DNA of 64,000 nt, taken from positions 3,748,501 to 3,812,500 of the forward strand of contig NZ_CP146986.1 in assembly GCF_037126175.1 (NCBI RefSeq). Direction: 5' to 3'. The position numbers and the translations under genes are program-made. The notes below the pieces were generated by a model. That model had not been told where the DNA came from and did not search any database. It was given only the letters and a program-made list of their open reading frames with translations. This document shows positions 50,217 through 60,139 of the stretch, one piece after another (position 1 is the first letter of the stretch; each line of letters begins with the position of its first letter). This DNA is from Pseudomonas sp. RSB 5.4 (GTDB lineage: Bacteria; Pseudomonadota; Gammaproteobacteria; Pseudomonadales; Pseudomonadaceae).

Positions 50217-51737
50217 ATGCGTTACGCTCACCCCGGTACTGAAGGCGCCAAAGTCTCGTTCAAGAGCAAGTACGGTAACTACATCGGCGGCGAGTTCGTC
50301 GCGCCTGTCAAAGGTCAGTACTTCACCAACACCTCGCCAGTGAATGGCCAACCGATTGCCGAATTCCCTCGCTCCACTGCCGAAGACATCGACAAGGCAC
50401 TGGACGCCGCCCACGCCGCTGCCGATGCGTGGGGCGCGACCTCGGTGCAGGCGCGCTCGCTGATCCTGCTGAAAATCGCCGACCGCATCGAACAGAACCT
50501 CGAACTGCTGGCGATCACCGAAACCTGGGACAACGGCAAAGCCATCCGCGAAACCCTCAACGCCGACATCCCGCTGGCGGCCGACCATTTCCGCTACTTC
50601 GCCGGTTGCCTGCGCGCCCAAGAAGGCAGCGCGGCCGAAATCGACGGCAACACCGTGGCCTATCACATCCATGAACCACTGGGCGTGGTCGGCCAGATCA
50701 TCCCGTGGAACTTCCCGCTGCTGATGGCCGCGTGGAAACTCGCCCCGGCACTGGCCGCCGGCAACTGCGTGGTACTCAAGCCTGCCGAGCAGACTCCGCT
50801 GGGCATCTGCGTGCTGATGGAGTTGATCGGTGATCTGCTGCCACCGGGCGTGCTCAACGTGGTGCAAGGCTTCGGCAAAGAAGCCGGCGAAGCGCTGGCC
50901 ACCAGTAAACGCATCGCCAAGATCGCCTTCACCGGCTCGACCCCGGTCGGTTCGCACATCATGAAATGCGCCGCCGAAAACATCATTCCGTCCACCGTGG
51001 AGCTGGGCGGCAAGTCGCCGAACATCTTCTTCGAAGACATCATGCAGGCCGAGCCGACTTTCATCGAGAAAGCCGCAGAAGGTCTGGTGCTGGCGTTCTT
51101 CAACCAGGGCGAAGTCTGCACCTGCCCGTCCCGCGCGCTGGTACAGGAATCGATCTACGACGAGTTCATGGCCGTGGTGATGAAAAAAGTCCTGCAGATC
51201 AAGCGTGGCGACCCGCTGGACACCGACACCATGGTTGGGGCCCAGGCGTCCGAGCAGCAATTCGACAAGATTCTTTCGTACCTGGAAATCGCCAAGGGCG
51301 AAGGCGCCGAGCTGCTGACCGGCGGCAAGGTGGAAAAACTCGAGGGCAATCTGGCGACCGGGTATTACATCCAGCCGACCCTGCTCAAGGGCACCAACAA
51401 AATGCGCGTGTTCCAGGAAGAAATCTTCGGCCCGGTGGTGAGCATCACCACCTTCAAGGACGAAGCCGAAGCCCTGGCGATCGCCAACGACACCGAGTTC
51501 GGCCTCGGTGCCGGCCTGTGGACCCGCGACATCAACCGCGCCTACCGCATGGGCCGCGCGATCAAGGCCGGTCGTGTGTGGACCAACTGCTACCACCTGT
51601 ACCCGGCGCACGCCGCGTTCGGCGGGTACAAGAAGTCCGGCGTCGGCCGTGAAACTCACAAGATGATGCTCGATCATTATCAGCAGACCAAAAACCTGCT
51701 GGTGAGCTACGACATCAATCCGTTGGGTTTCTTCTAA
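50217..51737 (+). CDS. exaC: NAD-dependent acetaldehyde dehydrogenase (ExaC/AldB type)
   Basis: A 506-residue aldehyde dehydrogenase with catalytic Glu262 (VELGGKSPN) and Cys301 ([11 protein letters not shown]), and the NAD-binding PWNFPLL. It should oxidise the acetaldehyde released by EutBC to acetate. The same enzyme in pseudomonads also serves ethanol oxidation. AAGGAG precedes the ATG by 8 nt and a sigma-54 promoter lies upstream. A REP pair follows before eat. Confidence 0.92.
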   Translation: MRYAHPGTEGAKVSFKSKYGNYIGGEFVAPVKGQYFTNTSPVNGQPIAEFPRSTAEDIDKALDAAHAAADAWGATSVQARSLILLKIADRIEQNLELLAITETWDNGKAIRETLNADIPLAADHFRYFAGCLRAQEGSAAEIDGNTVAYHIHEPLGVVGQIIPWNFPLLMAAWKLAPALAAGNCVVLKPAEQTPLGICVLMELIGDLLPPGVLNVVQGFGKEAGEALATSKRIAKIAFTGSTPVGSHIMKCAAENIIPSTVELGGKSPNIFFEDIMQAEPTFIEKAAEGLVLAFFNQGEVCTCPSRALVQESIYDEFMAVVMKKVLQIKRGDPLDTDTMVGAQASEQQFDKILSYLEIAKGEGAELLTGGKVEKLEGNLATGYYIQPTLLKGTNKMRVFQEEIFGPVVSITTFKDEAEALAIANDTEFGLGAGLWTRDINRAYRMGRAIKAGRVWTNCYHLYPAHAAFGGYKKSGVGRETHKMMLDHYQQTKNLLVSYDINPLGFF

Positions 51738-51780
51738 AACCCGAGGGCGATACAGATATTTCTGTTTCGCCCGTTCGACC

Positions 51781-51878
51781 GCCTTCGCGAGCAAGCTCGC
51801 TCCCACAGGGATCTGTATTCGATCTCAATATTGGGTTCACCACATAGACCTGTGGGAGCGAGCTTGCTCGCGAAGGCG
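51781..51878. repeat. REP pair (family A, GGGAGCGAGCTTGCTCGCG variant)
   Basis: Both copies carry GAGCGAGC rather than GAGCGGGC, so the hairpin stem is fully self-complementary. They lie 3' of exaC and end 33 bp before the eat sigma-54 promoter. Confidence 0.93.
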
Positions 51879-51911
51879 CCCTCAATGACACGACACATGG
51901 CCTGGCCGCTC

Positions 51912-51926
51912 TGGCACGGCCCTTGC
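51912..51926 (+). promoter_or_regulatory. Sigma-54 promoter of eat
   Basis: TGGCACGGCCCTTGC matches the -24/-12 consensus TGGCACG-N4-TTGC exactly. Transcription would begin near 51938, leaving a leader of about 100 nt before the eat ATG at 52041. Confidence 0.88.
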
Positions 51927-52040
51927 GTACCCGTCATTCAGGATTTGCGCGAAAACTGCCGCTGCGTGAACAGCATTCATCCACCCAACCCTTGCACCCG
52001 AAAGTCCAACAGATCGAACAATAAAAAACAGAGAGGACTT

Positions 52041-53411
52041 ATGACTTCCACCACACAGCTCAAACCCACACTCGGCACCCTGCACCTGTGGGGCATTGCC
52101 GTCGGCCTGGTGATTTCCGGCGAATACTTCGGCTGGAGTTACGGCTGGGGCACCGCGGGCACCCTCGGATTTCTGGTCACGGCGCTGATGGTCGCGACCA
52201 TGTACACCTGCTTCATCTTCAGCTTCACCGAACTGACCACCGCGATTCCCCACGCGGGCGGGCCGTTTGCCTACAGCCGCCGGGCGTTCGGCGAAAAAGG
52301 CGGGTTGATCGCCGGGATCGCCACGCTGATCGAATTCGTCTTTGCCCCACCGGCCATCGCCATGGCTATCGGCGCCTACCTCAATGTGCAATATCCGGGA
52401 CTCGACCCGAAAATCGCCGCAGTCGGCGCGTATTTCGTGTTCATGACCCTGAACATCCTTGGCGTCAGCATCGCCGCCACCTTCGAACTGGTGGTCACCG
52501 TGCTGGCGGTCGCCGAACTGCTGGTGTTCATGGGCGTAGTCGCGCCGGGCTTCAGCTTCAGCAACTTCGTGCTCAACGGCTGGTCGGGTGCCAACGAGTT
52601 CACCCTGGGCTCGATCCCCGGAATTTTTGCCGCGATTCCGTTCGCGATCTGGTTCTTCCTCGCCATCGAAGGCGCCGCCATGGCCGCCGAAGAAGCCAAG
52701 GACCCGAAACGCACGATTCCCAAGGCGTACGTCAGCGGCATCCTGACCCTGGTGTTTCTCGCCATCGGCGTGATGGTGATGGCCGGCGGCGTCGGCGACT
52801 GGCGCCAGCTGTCGAACATCAACGATCCGCTGCCGCAGGCGATGAAAGCGGTGGTCGGCAACAACTCATCGTGGATGCACATGCTGGTGTGGATCGGCCT
52901 GTTCGGTCTGGTGGCGAGTTTCCACGGGATCATCCTCGGCTACTCGCGACAGTTCTTCGCCCTCGCCCGCGCCGGTTATCTGCCAAAAAGCCTGGCCAAA
53001 CTGTCGCGTTTCCAGACCCCGCACCGGGCGATTCTGGCCGGCGGCGTGATCGGCATCGCGGCGATCTACAGCGACGGTCTGGTCAATCTGCAAGGCATGA
53101 CCCTGACTGCGGCGATGATCACCATGTCGGTGTTCGGCGCGATCGTGATGTACATCATCAGCATGCTCAGCCTGTTCAAACTGCGCAAAACCGAACCGAA
53201 CCTGGAACGCACCTTCCGCGCCCCAGGCTACCCGCTGGTGCCGGCGATTGCACTGTTTCTGGCGGTGGTGTGCCTGGTGGCGATGGCGTGGTTCAACACG
53301 CTGATCGGTTGTGTGTTCCTGGGGTTCATGGCCGCTGGTTATCTGTACTTTCAGCTCACCGCCAAACAACGCGCCGACGCCCCGGCAGACGCTATGCTCG
53401 AAAGTATCTAG
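52041..53411 (+). CDS. eat: Ethanolamine permease
   Basis: A 456-residue APC-superfamily transporter with about twelve transmembrane helices. The N-terminal LWGIAVGLVISGEYFGWSYGWG, AHAGGPFAYSRRAFGEKGG, IEFVFAPPAIAMAIGAY and FFLAIEGAAMAAEEAKDPKRTIPKAY match ethanolamine permeases. It brings the substrate to EutBC. GAGAGGA lies before the ATG. A 10-bp hairpin follows the stop. Confidence 0.9.
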   Translation: MTSTTQLKPTLGTLHLWGIAVGLVISGEYFGWSYGWGTAGTLGFLVTALMVATMYTCFIFSFTELTTAIPHAGGPFAYSRRAFGEKGGLIAGIATLIEFVFAPPAIAMAIGAYLNVQYPGLDPKIAAVGAYFVFMTLNILGVSIAATFELVVTVLAVAELLVFMGVVAPGFSFSNFVLNGWSGANEFTLGSIPGIFAAIPFAIWFFLAIEGAAMAAEEAKDPKRTIPKAYVSGILTLVFLAIGVMVMAGGVGDWRQLSNINDPLPQAMKAVVGNNSSWMHMLVWIGLFGLVASFHGIILGYSRQFFALARAGYLPKSLAKLSRFQTPHRAILAGGVIGIAAIYSDGLVNLQGMTLTAAMITMSVFGAIVMYIISMLSLFKLRKTEPNLERTFRAPGYPLVPAIALFLAVVCLVAMAWFNTLIGCVFLGFMAAGYLYFQLTAKQRADAPADAMLESI

Positions 53412-53418
53412 TTGCACC

Positions 53419-53443
53419 GGCACCGGGCCTGTCGCCCGGTGCC
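53419..53443 (+). terminator. Hairpin after eat
   Basis: GGCACCGGGC pairs perfectly with GCCCGGTGCC around a 5-nt loop, 8 bp after the eat stop. No U tract follows, so it could stabilise the eat mRNA or reduce read-through into eutB. Confidence 0.6.
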
Positions 53444-53466
53444 CGCTATATAGAAGTGCATGAAAA

Positions 53467-53566
53467 TCCCCCTGTGGGAGCGGGCTTGCTCGCGAAGGCG
53501 TCGTGTCATCCAACAACGATGTCGTCTGACACGACGCCTTCGCGAGCAAGCCCGCTCCCACAGGGA
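53467..53566. repeat. REP pair (family A)
   Basis: Two inverted family A copies with an inner inverted repeat (CGTCGTGTCA...TGACACGACG) lie between eat and eutB. Confidence 0.95.
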
Positions 53567-53603
53567 GACCGAGTTACCCACAGAATCAGGAGGACACCGC
53601 CCC

Positions 53604-54998
53604 ATGGCCGCATTTGCCCATTCCGTCGGCGCCCAGACCTACCGTTTCGACAGCCTCAAGGACGTCATGGCCAAGGCCAGCCCGGCGCGCTCCGGGGACT
53701 TTCTGGCTGGCGTTGCCGCGCTCAACGACGGCGAACGCGTGGCCGCACAAATGGCGCTGGCCGACATCCCGCTCACGCATTTCTTGCAGGAAGCGCTGAT
53801 TCCCTACGAAACCGATGAAGTCACCCGACTGATCATCGACACCCACGACAAACAAGCCTTTGCCGTGGTCAGCCACCTCACCGTCGGCGGCTTCCGCGAC
53901 TGGCTGCTCAGCGACGCCGCTGACGAAACCAGCCTGCGCGCCCTTGCCCCCGGCCTGACCCCGGAAATGGTCGCCGCCGTGTCGAAAATCATGCGCGTGC
54001 AGGATCTGGTGCTGGTGGCGCAGAAGATCCGCGTGGTCACAAAATTTCGCGGCACCCTCGGCCTGCGCGGACGCCTGTCGACCCGCCTGCAACCCAACCA
54101 TCCGACCGATGAGCCATCCGGCATCGCCGCGAGCATTCTCGACGGCCTGCTGTACGGCAACGGCGACGCGATGATCGGGATCAACCCGGCCACCGACAGC
54201 ATCGCCTCGATCTGCGCGATGCTGGAAATGCTCGACGCGATCATCCAGCGCTACGACATCCCGACTCAGGCTTGCGTGCTGACCCACGTCACCACCTCGA
54301 TCGAGGCGATCAACCGGGGGGTGCCGCTGGATCTGGTGTTCCAGTCGATTGCCGGCACCGAAGCGGCCAACGCCAGTTTCGGCATCAACCTCAATGTCTT
54401 GCAGGAAGGCTATGACGCCGGACTAAGCCTGAAGCGCGGCACCCTCGGGCAGAACCTGATGTATTTCGAGACCGGTCAGGGCAGCGCGCTGTCGGCCAAC
54501 GCCCACCACGGTGTTGACCAGCAGACCTGCGAAACCCGGGCCTACGCCGTGGCGCGGCACTTCAAGCCGTTTCTGGTGAATACCGTGGTCGGATTTATCG
54601 GCCCGGAGTACCTCTATAACGGCAAACAGATCATCCGCGCCGGCCTCGAAGACCATTTCTGCGGCAAGTTGCTCGGCGTGCCGATGGGCTGCGACATCTG
54701 CTACACCAACCATGCCGAAGCCGATCAGGACGACATGGACACCCTGCTGACCCTGCTCGGTGTGGCCGGGATCAACTTCATCATGGGCATTCCCGGCTCC
54801 GACGACATCATGCTCAACTACCAGACCACCTCGTTCCACGACGCGCTCTACGCGCGCCAGACCCTGGGCCTGAAACCGGCGCCGGAGTTCGAGCAATGGC
54901 TGGCGAACATGGGCATCTTCACCCAGGCGGACGGCAAGGTTCGCTTTGGCAACAACCTGCCGCCGGCCTTCCGCCAGGCGCTGGCGCAACTGGGATGA
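53604..54998 (+). CDS. eutB: Ethanolamine ammonia-lyase large subunit
   Basis: EutB and EutC form the adenosylcobalamin-dependent lyase that converts ethanolamine to acetaldehyde and ammonia. The 464 residues match the family in full, with [52 protein letters not shown] and [23 protein letters not shown] precedes the ATG. There is no reactivase (eutA) or microcompartment gene nearby. Its stop overlaps the eutC start. Confidence 0.95.
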   Translation: MAAFAHSVGAQTYRFDSLKDVMAKASPARSGDFLAGVAALNDGERVAAQMALADIPLTHFLQEALIPYETDEVTRLIIDTHDKQAFAVVSHLTVGGFRDWLLSDAADETSLRALAPGLTPEMVAAVSKIMRVQDLVLVAQKIRVVTKFRGTLGLRGRLSTRLQPNHPTDEPSGIAASILDGLLYGNGDAMIGINPATDSIASICAMLEMLDAIIQRYDIPTQACVLTHVTTSIEAINRGVPLDLVFQSIAGTEAANASFGINLNVLQEGYDAGLSLKRGTLGQNLMYFETGQGSALSANAHHGVDQQTCETRAYAVARHFKPFLVNTVVGFIGPEYLYNGKQIIRAGLEDHFCGKLLGVPMGCDICYTNHAEADQDDMDTLLTLLGVAGINFIMGIPGSDDIMLNYQTTSFHDALYARQTLGLKPAPEFEQWLANMGIFTQADGKVRFGNNLPPAFRQALAQLG

Positions 54999-55828
54999 GT
55001 GTTATGGAAAAACCGCCTGTCGACCCGCAAAACCCATGGCTGGAACTGCGCCGCCTGACCCCGGCGCGCATCGCCCTCGGCCGCACCGGCACCAGCCTGC
55101 CGACCAGCGCCCAGCTGGATTTCCAGTTTGCCCACGCTCAGGCACGGGATGCGGTGCATCTGCCGTTCGATCATGTCGGGCTCAGCGCGCAACTGCGCGA
55201 ACGCGGGCGCGAGAGCCTGTTGCTGCACAGCGCGGCAACGGATCGCAACAGCTATCTGCAACGGCCGGATCTGGGGCGCAAGCTCAGCGACGCGTCGGCA
55301 CAGACCCTGCGTGATTACGCTGCGGCGCACCCTGGCGGCGTCGATCTGGCGATTGTCGTGGCGGATGGATTGTCGGCACTGGCAGTGCATCGGCACACCC
55401 TGCCGTTTCTCGGCCGTCTGGAGGAACAAATGGCCGGCGACGGCTGGTCCGTTGCCCCGGTGGTGCTGGTGGAACAGGGCCGCGTTGCCGTCGGTGACGA
55501 AATCGGCCAGTTGCTCGGCGCGAAAATGCTCGTAATGCTGATCGGAGAGCGCCCGGGCCTCAGCTCGCCCGACAGCCTGGGGTTATATTTCACCTACAAT
55601 CCAAAGATCGGGCTGACCGATGCCTACCGCAATTGCATCTCCAACGTGCGGCTCGAGGGTTTGAGTTACGGGATGGCGGCACATCGCTTGCTGTATCTGA
55701 TGCGCGAAGCCTGTCGGCGGCAGCTGTCGGGGGTCAATCTGAAGGACGAAGCACAGGTTCAGACGCTGGAGTCGGACGCCGGTGCGGACATGAAGGGAAA
55801 CTTCCTACTCGATCCGCCCACAACCTGA
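54995..55828 (+). CDS. eutC: Ethanolamine ammonia-lyase small subunit
   Basis: The 277-residue partner of EutB. Family features are [31 protein letters not shown] cobalamin-binding sequence (here [14 protein letters not shown]), [18 protein letters not shown] and [10 protein letters not shown]. The ATG at 54995 forms an ATGA overlap with eutB, so expression is coupled; the ATG at 55004 is an alternative. Confidence 0.93.
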   Translation: MSVMEKPPVDPQNPWLELRRLTPARIALGRTGTSLPTSAQLDFQFAHAQARDAVHLPFDHVGLSAQLRERGRESLLLHSAATDRNSYLQRPDLGRKLSDASAQTLRDYAAAHPGGVDLAIVVADGLSALAVHRHTLPFLGRLEEQMAGDGWSVAPVVLVEQGRVAVGDEIGQLLGAKMLVMLIGERPGLSSPDSLGLYFTYNPKIGLTDAYRNCISNVRLEGLSYGMAAHRLLYLMREACRRQLSGVNLKDEAQVQTLESDAGADMKGNFLLDPPTT

Positions 55829-55942
55829 ACCGTTTCCGCATTGCGTTTCTGCGCTGCTTTCAGGCAGGATCGACGCACGGCCGCAGGGTTTCCCATCGCC
55901 GTCAGAGCAGTTGAAGACAGCCACTTGAAGACGAGACCTATC

Positions 55943-56404
55943 ATGCGGATTATTCAAGCGACCCTCGAACACCTGGATTTGCTGACCCCGTTGTTCGTCA
56001 AATATCGCGAGTTCTACGGTTCCCTGCCTTACCCGGATTCCTCCCGCGCGTTTCTCGAAAAACGCCTGCGCCGCAAGGAGTCGGTGATTTATCTGGCCCT
56101 GGCCGATGATGACGACAAGAAACTGATGGGTTTCTGTCAGCTGTATCCAAGCTTTTCCTCGCTGTCGCTCAAGCGCGTGTGGATCCTCAACGACATCTAT
56201 GTCGCCGAAGACGCCCGCCGCCAACTGGTAGCCGACAACCTGATCCGCACCGCGAAGAAAATGGCCAAGGAAACCCAGGCCGTGCGCATGCGCGTTTCCA
56301 CCAGCAGCAATAACGAAGTGGCGCAGAAGACCTACGAGTCGATCGGCTTCAAGGAAGACACCGAGTTCAAGAACTACGTTCTGCCGATCAGCGACGAGCT
56401 CTAG
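55943..56404 (+). CDS. GNAT-family acetyltransferase
   Basis: A 153-residue N-acetyltransferase. The acetyl-CoA loop motif A is VWILNDIYVAEDARRQLVADNLI and the C-terminal part has NNEVAQKTYESIGFKEDTEFKNYVL. The substrate is unknown. The gene lies 114 bp downstream of eutC, as in other pseudomonads, but could have its own promoter. Confidence 0.85.
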   Translation: MRIIQATLEHLDLLTPLFVKYREFYGSLPYPDSSRAFLEKRLRRKESVIYLALADDDDKKLMGFCQLYPSFSSLSLKRVWILNDIYVAEDARRQLVADNLIRTAKKMAKETQAVRMRVSTSSNNEVAQKTYESIGFKEDTEFKNYVLPISDEL

Positions 56405-56750
56405 CACTCATCAAGGGCCTGTTGTGGCGAGGGAGCTTGCTCCCGCCGGGCTGCGAAGCGGCCCCACCTCAGTCATCTCAACAGGTCAGGCAAATCAAGG
56501 CTTGGGAGTGCTCCGCCCTCCAGCGGGAGCAAGCTCCCTCGCCACACCCACCTTGCCGCCACCATCAATGCCTGCCTGACATTTGTTCACACCCCGACAT
56601 CCCTCGCTACAAAACCAACGCGCTTTTCACCTCTCAGCCCGTATAATCCCGAGCTTTCCGGCTTGTAAGAAAAACTACACCCCGCTGTAGGCTTACACCC
56701 GAATCATCCGCACAGGCTTGCCGAGTCAGGCCATCACCACAGGTGCCCCC
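56405..56750. other. Gap before the DedA gene
   Basis: The 346-bp gap holds the family B REP pair and then an AT-richer stretch (about 56600-56690, with CCCGTATAATCCCG near 56640) that probably includes the dedA promoter; TATAAT occurs at 56641-56646. No further gene is seen. Confidence 0.6.
56421..56546. repeat. REP pair (family B)
   Basis: Two inverted family B copies lie in the gap between the acetyltransferase and the DedA gene. Confidence 0.93.
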
Positions 56751-57401
56751 ATGGATTTCAACCCGCTCGACCTTATCCTGCATCTCGACGTGTATCTCGA
56801 TTTGCTGGTAACCAACTACGGGCCGTGGATCTACGCGATTCTGTTCGCTGTCATCTTCTGTGAAACCGGTCTGGTGGTGATGCCGTTCCTGCCGGGCGAT
56901 TCGCTGTTGTTCATCGCCGGTGCCGTAGCGGCGGGCGGTGGCATGGATCCGGTGCTGTTGGGCGGTCTGCTGATGCTCGCGGCGATCCTTGGCGACAGCA
57001 CCAACTATGTGATTGGACGAACCGCGGGTGAAAAACTCTTCAGCAACCCGAATTCGAAAATCTTCCGCCGCGACTACCTGCAGAAAACCCACGATTTCTA
57101 CGACAAGCACGGTGGTAAAACCGTGACTCTGGCGCGTTTCCTGCCGATCATCCGCACGTTTGCCCCGTTCGTCGCCGGCGTCGGGAAAATGCCGTACCCG
57201 CGCTTCTTCGCTTTCAGCGTGTTCGGCACCATCCTCTGGGTCGGCGGCCTGGTAACCCTGGGTTACTTCTTCGGCAACGTGCCGTTCATCAAGAAAAACC
57301 TGTCGTTACTGGTGGTCGGCATCATCCTGCTGTCGCTGATTCCGATGATCATCGGTGTGGTGCGCAGCCGTTTCGGCGGTGCCAAAGCCGAAACTCACTG
57401 A
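56751..57401 (+). CDS. DedA family membrane protein
   Basis: A 216-residue DedA/VTT protein with about five membrane segments (FCETGLVVMPFLPGDSLLFIAG, GDSTNYVIGR, HGGKTVTLARFLPIIRTFAPFVAGVGKMPYPRF). E. coli relatives YqjA/YghB recycle undecaprenyl phosphate or support membrane potential. It carries both conserved acidic and Arg residues (Glu and Asp in FCET and PGDS; Arg in RFLPIIRTF). It is followed by mtfA after 4 bp. Confidence 0.9.
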   Translation: MDFNPLDLILHLDVYLDLLVTNYGPWIYAILFAVIFCETGLVVMPFLPGDSLLFIAGAVAAGGGMDPVLLGGLLMLAAILGDSTNYVIGRTAGEKLFSNPNSKIFRRDYLQKTHDFYDKHGGKTVTLARFLPIIRTFAPFVAGVGKMPYPRFFAFSVFGTILWVGGLVTLGYFFGNVPFIKKNLSLLVVGIILLSLIPMIIGVVRSRFGGAKAETH

Positions 57402-57405
57402 TCCG

Positions 57406-58218
57406 ATGTGGTCACTGAGCGCCTGGCGTCGCCGGCGCATTCTGGCCAGGCACCCGATTGCCGACGAGATGTGGCAACGGGTGCGTCATCACCTGAGCTT
57501 TCTCGACGGCATCAGCGCCACCGAAGACCAGTGGCTGCGTGAAGCCAGCGTCCTGTTCCTCGAAGAAAAACACCTGACCGCCCTGCCCGGTGTCGAACTG
57601 CATCAGGAACAATGCCTGCTGCTCGCCGCCCAGGCCCAGTTGCCGTTGCTCAATCTGGGCGATTTGAACTGGTATCAGGGTTTCCACGAAATCGTCCTCT
57701 ACCCCGATGACTTCCTCAGCCCGCAACGGCATCGCGATGCCAGCGGGGTCGAGCACGAGTGGGACGGCGAGCACAGCGGCGAAGCCTGGCAACAGGGGCC
57801 GATCATCCTCGCCTGGCCGGGCGTGATGGCCAGTGGGGGCTGGGAAGGCTACAACCTGGTGATCCACGAACTGGCGCACAAACTCGACATGCTCAATGGC
57901 GACGCCAACGGCCTGCCACCGCTGCACGCCGACATGCGCGTCAGCGACTGGGCCGAGGTCATGCAACACGCTTACGATGACCTCAACCGCCAGCTCGACC
58001 GCAACCCCGATGCCGAAACCGCCATCGACCCCTACGCCGCCGAGAACCCGGCGGAATTCTTCGCGGTCACCAGCGAATATTTCTTCAGCGCCCCGGATCT
58101 GCTGCACGCGGCTTATCCACAGGTCTACTTGCAGCTGCAGCTTTTCTACCGGCAGGATCCGTTGGGCAGGCTGCGGCAACTTCAGGCCACAGACCCGGTC
58201 TATCAGGCGCACGAGTAA
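57406..58218 (+). CDS. mtfA: Zinc metallopeptidase MtfA
   Basis: A 270-residue M90 peptidase of the MtfA family, with HExxH at His154-His158 ([14 protein letters not shown]) and a downstream acidic ligand in [16 protein letters not shown]. In E. coli MtfA binds Mlc and has aminopeptidase activity. The ATG at 57406 is the first Met after dedA. It lies in one unit with dedA. Confidence 0.9.
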   Translation: MWSLSAWRRRRILARHPIADEMWQRVRHHLSFLDGISATEDQWLREASVLFLEEKHLTALPGVELHQEQCLLLAAQAQLPLLNLGDLNWYQGFHEIVLYPDDFLSPQRHRDASGVEHEWDGEHSGEAWQQGPIILAWPGVMASGGWEGYNLVIHELAHKLDMLNGDANGLPPLHADMRVSDWAEVMQHAYDDLNRQLDRNPDAETAIDPYAAENPAEFFAVTSEYFFSAPDLLHAAYPQVYLQLQLFYRQDPLGRLRQLQATDPVYQAHE

Positions 58219-58263
58219 GCGCTGCACGACTTCTGGTACGTGGCGTCGGCTTAGGAATATGCC

Positions 58264-58269
58264 TATAAT
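58264..58269 (+). promoter_or_regulatory. Candidate -10 element of ppa
   Basis: A perfect TATAAT lies 61 bp before the ppa start, within a 112-bp gap. The -35 region is not clear. Confidence 0.5.
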
Positions 58270-58330
58270 CGCCGCCACTTTTTGGTCAATCCGGCCAAGT
58301 GTTTTTGGTCAACTACGGGGGCAACGCCCA

Positions 58331-58858
58331 ATGAGCTACAGCAAGATTCCGGCTGGCAAAGACCTGCCGAACGACATCTACGTCGCGATCGAGATCCCGG
58401 CCAACCACGCGCCGATCAAATACGAAATCGACAAAGACAGCGATTGCCTGTTCGTTGACCGTTTCATGGCCACCCCAATGTTCTACCCGGCCAACTACGG
58501 TTACATCCCGAACACCCTGGCTGACGACGGTGATCCCCTCGACGTGCTGGTTGTGACCCCTTACCCGGTTGCTCCAGGCTCGGTGATCCGCGCGCGTCCA
58601 GTCGGCATCCTGAACATGACCGACGACGGCGGCGGCGATGCCAAAGTCATCGCAGTCCCACACGACAAGCTGTCCCAGCTGTACGTCGACGTGAAGGAAT
58701 ACACCGACCTGCCACCGCTGCTGATCCAGCAGATCGAGCACTTCTTCGCGAACTACAAGGATCTCGAAAAAGGCAAGTGGGTCAAGATCGAAGGCTGGGC
58801 TGGCGCTGACGCCGCTCGCGACGCGATCACCAAGTCGGTTGCTGCCTACAAGGGCTAA
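58331..58858 (+). CDS. ppa: Inorganic pyrophosphatase
   Basis: A 175-residue family I pyrophosphatase that drives biosynthetic reactions by hydrolysing PPi. The metal-binding aspartates are Asp66, Asp68 and Asp71 ([10 protein letters not shown]), as in E. coli. It also has [16 protein letters not shown] and [15 protein letters not shown]. It has its own promoter region and terminator. Confidence 0.96.
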   Translation: MSYSKIPAGKDLPNDIYVAIEIPANHAPIKYEIDKDSDCLFVDRFMATPMFYPANYGYIPNTLADDGDPLDVLVVTPYPVAPGSVIRARPVGILNMTDDGGGDAKVIAVPHDKLSQLYVDVKEYTDLPPLLIQQIEHFFANYKDLEKGKWVKIEGWAGADAARDAITKSVAAYKG

Positions 58859-58886
58859 GCGCCCGCTGGCTGCATGACGCTTGAAG

Positions 58887-58913
58887 AAAACCCCGGTTGA
58901 TCCGGGGTTTTTT
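58887..58913 (+). terminator. Terminator after ppa
   Basis: AAAACCCCGG and CCGGGGTTTT pair around a 5-nt loop and are followed by TT, a strong intrinsic terminator 28 bp after the stop. Confidence 0.92.
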
Positions 58914-59037
58914 GTGCCTGAGAAATGGTGTCTTAAACAGTGTGTTTATCGCGGACTACAGAAAAGTTTCGAAGTGAGTGATTTCCCACAAGCACGTCTT
59001 ACATCCAGTCGCAAAATACAGCCTTTTTTTGAACACC

Positions 59038-59053
59038 CGGTTTATTCAAACCG
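59038..59053. promoter_or_regulatory. Candidate operator of the S24 repressor
   Basis: CGGTTTATTCAAACCG is a perfect 6+6 palindrome with a 4-bp centre, 28 bp before the repressor's ATG. It suits a dimeric CI/LexA-like protein that represses its own gene. Confidence 0.5.
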
Positions 59054-59081
59054 CTCTGGCACGGCCGTAGACTCGGTGTTT

Positions 59082-59828
59082 ATGAGAAAGAACACTAGCG
59101 GTCCAAGATTCAAGGCACTCCTGGAAGCAGCGAACATCACCACCACGGGATTCGCAAAGTTCTGGGGCACGGAAGCCCAAAATATTCATAACTGGTACAC
59201 CCGGGGCGTCCCGGCGTACCGCATGGAGGAAGTCTCACGCCTGCTCTCGGTCAACAGCGACTGGCTGAAAACCGGCGAAGGCACCAAGGAGTCACCCCGC
59301 CTGCACACCCCTGCCAGCAACGGCGACATCTTTGACGCGCAGTCCGTCAACGGCGTCTATTCGATCATCGACCCCAACGACATCGAACTGCCGTTTTTCA
59401 AGGAAACACCGCTCAGCGCCGGCGCCGACAAAACCCACGTCATCCTCGACCCCGAACATACCGTCCGCCTGCCCCGCGCCCACCTCGCCCAACTGGAAAT
59501 CCGCCCCGGCGACGCCATCTGCGCACACATGATCGGCAACAGCATGGCCGAGCGCATCGAAGACGGCTCGATCATCGGCATCGACCGCGGCCTGACCCAG
59601 GTGGTCGACGGCGAAATCTACGCCATCGAACACGACGGCATGCTGCGCATCAAATACCTGCACCGCATGCCCGGCAACGCCCTGCGCCTGCGCAGCCACA
59701 ACAGCGCCGAATACCCGGACGAAATCTTCCGCGCAGCGCAGATCGATGAGCAGCGGATCCATATTCTGGGCTGGGTATTCTGGTGGTCGACCCTGGGCAA
59801 ACGCCGGCCGGTGGTGCCGTTTCTCTGA
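59082..59828 (+). CDS. LexA/CI-like repressor with S24 peptidase domain
   Basis: A 248-residue regulator. Residues 8-65 hold an XRE-like helix-turn-helix (FKALLEAANITTTGFAKFWG ... NIHNWYTRGVPAYRM). The linker contains an Ala113-Gly114 pair, the usual self-cleavage bond, and the C-terminal S24 domain has Ser154 (GNSMAERIEDGS) and Lys191 (MLRIKYLHR). It should be inactivated by RecA-driven autolysis. Its targets are unknown; no phage or pyocin genes are adjacent. The start is chosen because the HTH begins just after it. Confidence 0.85.
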   Translation: MRKNTSGPRFKALLEAANITTTGFAKFWGTEAQNIHNWYTRGVPAYRMEEVSRLLSVNSDWLKTGEGTKESPRLHTPASNGDIFDAQSVNGVYSIIDPNDIELPFFKETPLSAGADKTHVILDPEHTVRLPRAHLAQLEIRPGDAICAHMIGNSMAERIEDGSIIGIDRGLTQVVDGEIYAIEHDGMLRIKYLHRMPGNALRLRSHNSAEYPDEIFRAAQIDEQRIHILGWVFWWSTLGKRRPVVPFL

Positions 59829-59860
59829 TCGGATACGGATCTTCAACCCTGCACCAAACC

Positions 59861-59887
59861 CTGTGGGAGCGAGCCCGCTCGCGGAGA
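59861..59887. repeat. Single degenerate REP (family A)
   Basis: TGTGGGAGCGAGCCCGCTCGCG is a lone REP arm without an inverted partner; its core has CCCG in place of TTG. Confidence 0.75.
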
Positions 59888-60022
59888 GGCCCCGAAAATC
59901 AGTACAAATTACAAATATCGACCGCCGCAGTGGCTCTATTCCGCAGTTGAGACTGGGAATCCCCAACAAAACTCAGTATCCTGCGCCCCACATTTGCGCA
60001 TCGTCCCGCTCCCGCGGCTCAG

Positions 60023-60121
60023 ATGACGCCTGACGCGGCAGACCAACGTCTGACCAAGTCCCACAGCCGGTCGCAGATCCGGGTGTACGTTTTGAAGGCT
60101 GGCGCGGTTTACCAAAAATAA
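60023..60121 (+). CDS. Possible 32-residue small protein
   Basis: ATG at 60023 opens a 32-residue basic ORF (MTPDAADQRLTKSHSRSQIR and 12 more residues ending AVYQK) that stops 18 bp before a clear terminator. No strong ribosome site is present (GCGGCTCAG). It could be a small protein or chance coding within a small RNA. I do not recognise it. Confidence 0.3.
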   Translation: MTPDAADQRLTKSHSRSQIRVYVLKAGAVYQK

Positions 60122-60139
60122 ACCAAGCCAGTCCCCGAG

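Larger units (their letters stand above)
51738..52040. other. Gap between exaC and eat
   Basis: The 303-bp gap contains a family A REP pair, a perfect sigma-54 promoter and an untranslated leader. No second enhancer was recognised, so eat might share EatR looping from upstream or have an unrecognised site. Confidence 0.7.

Noticed and set aside
59057..59071. Sigma-54 promoter before the S24 repressor
   Set aside because: TGGCACGGCCG is followed by TAGAC, not TTGC, so only half the motif is present.
59082..59828. Prophage or pyocin immunity region
   Set aside because: The repressor is flanked by ppa and housekeeping-type genes; no integrase, structural or lysis genes and no attachment repeats are visible.
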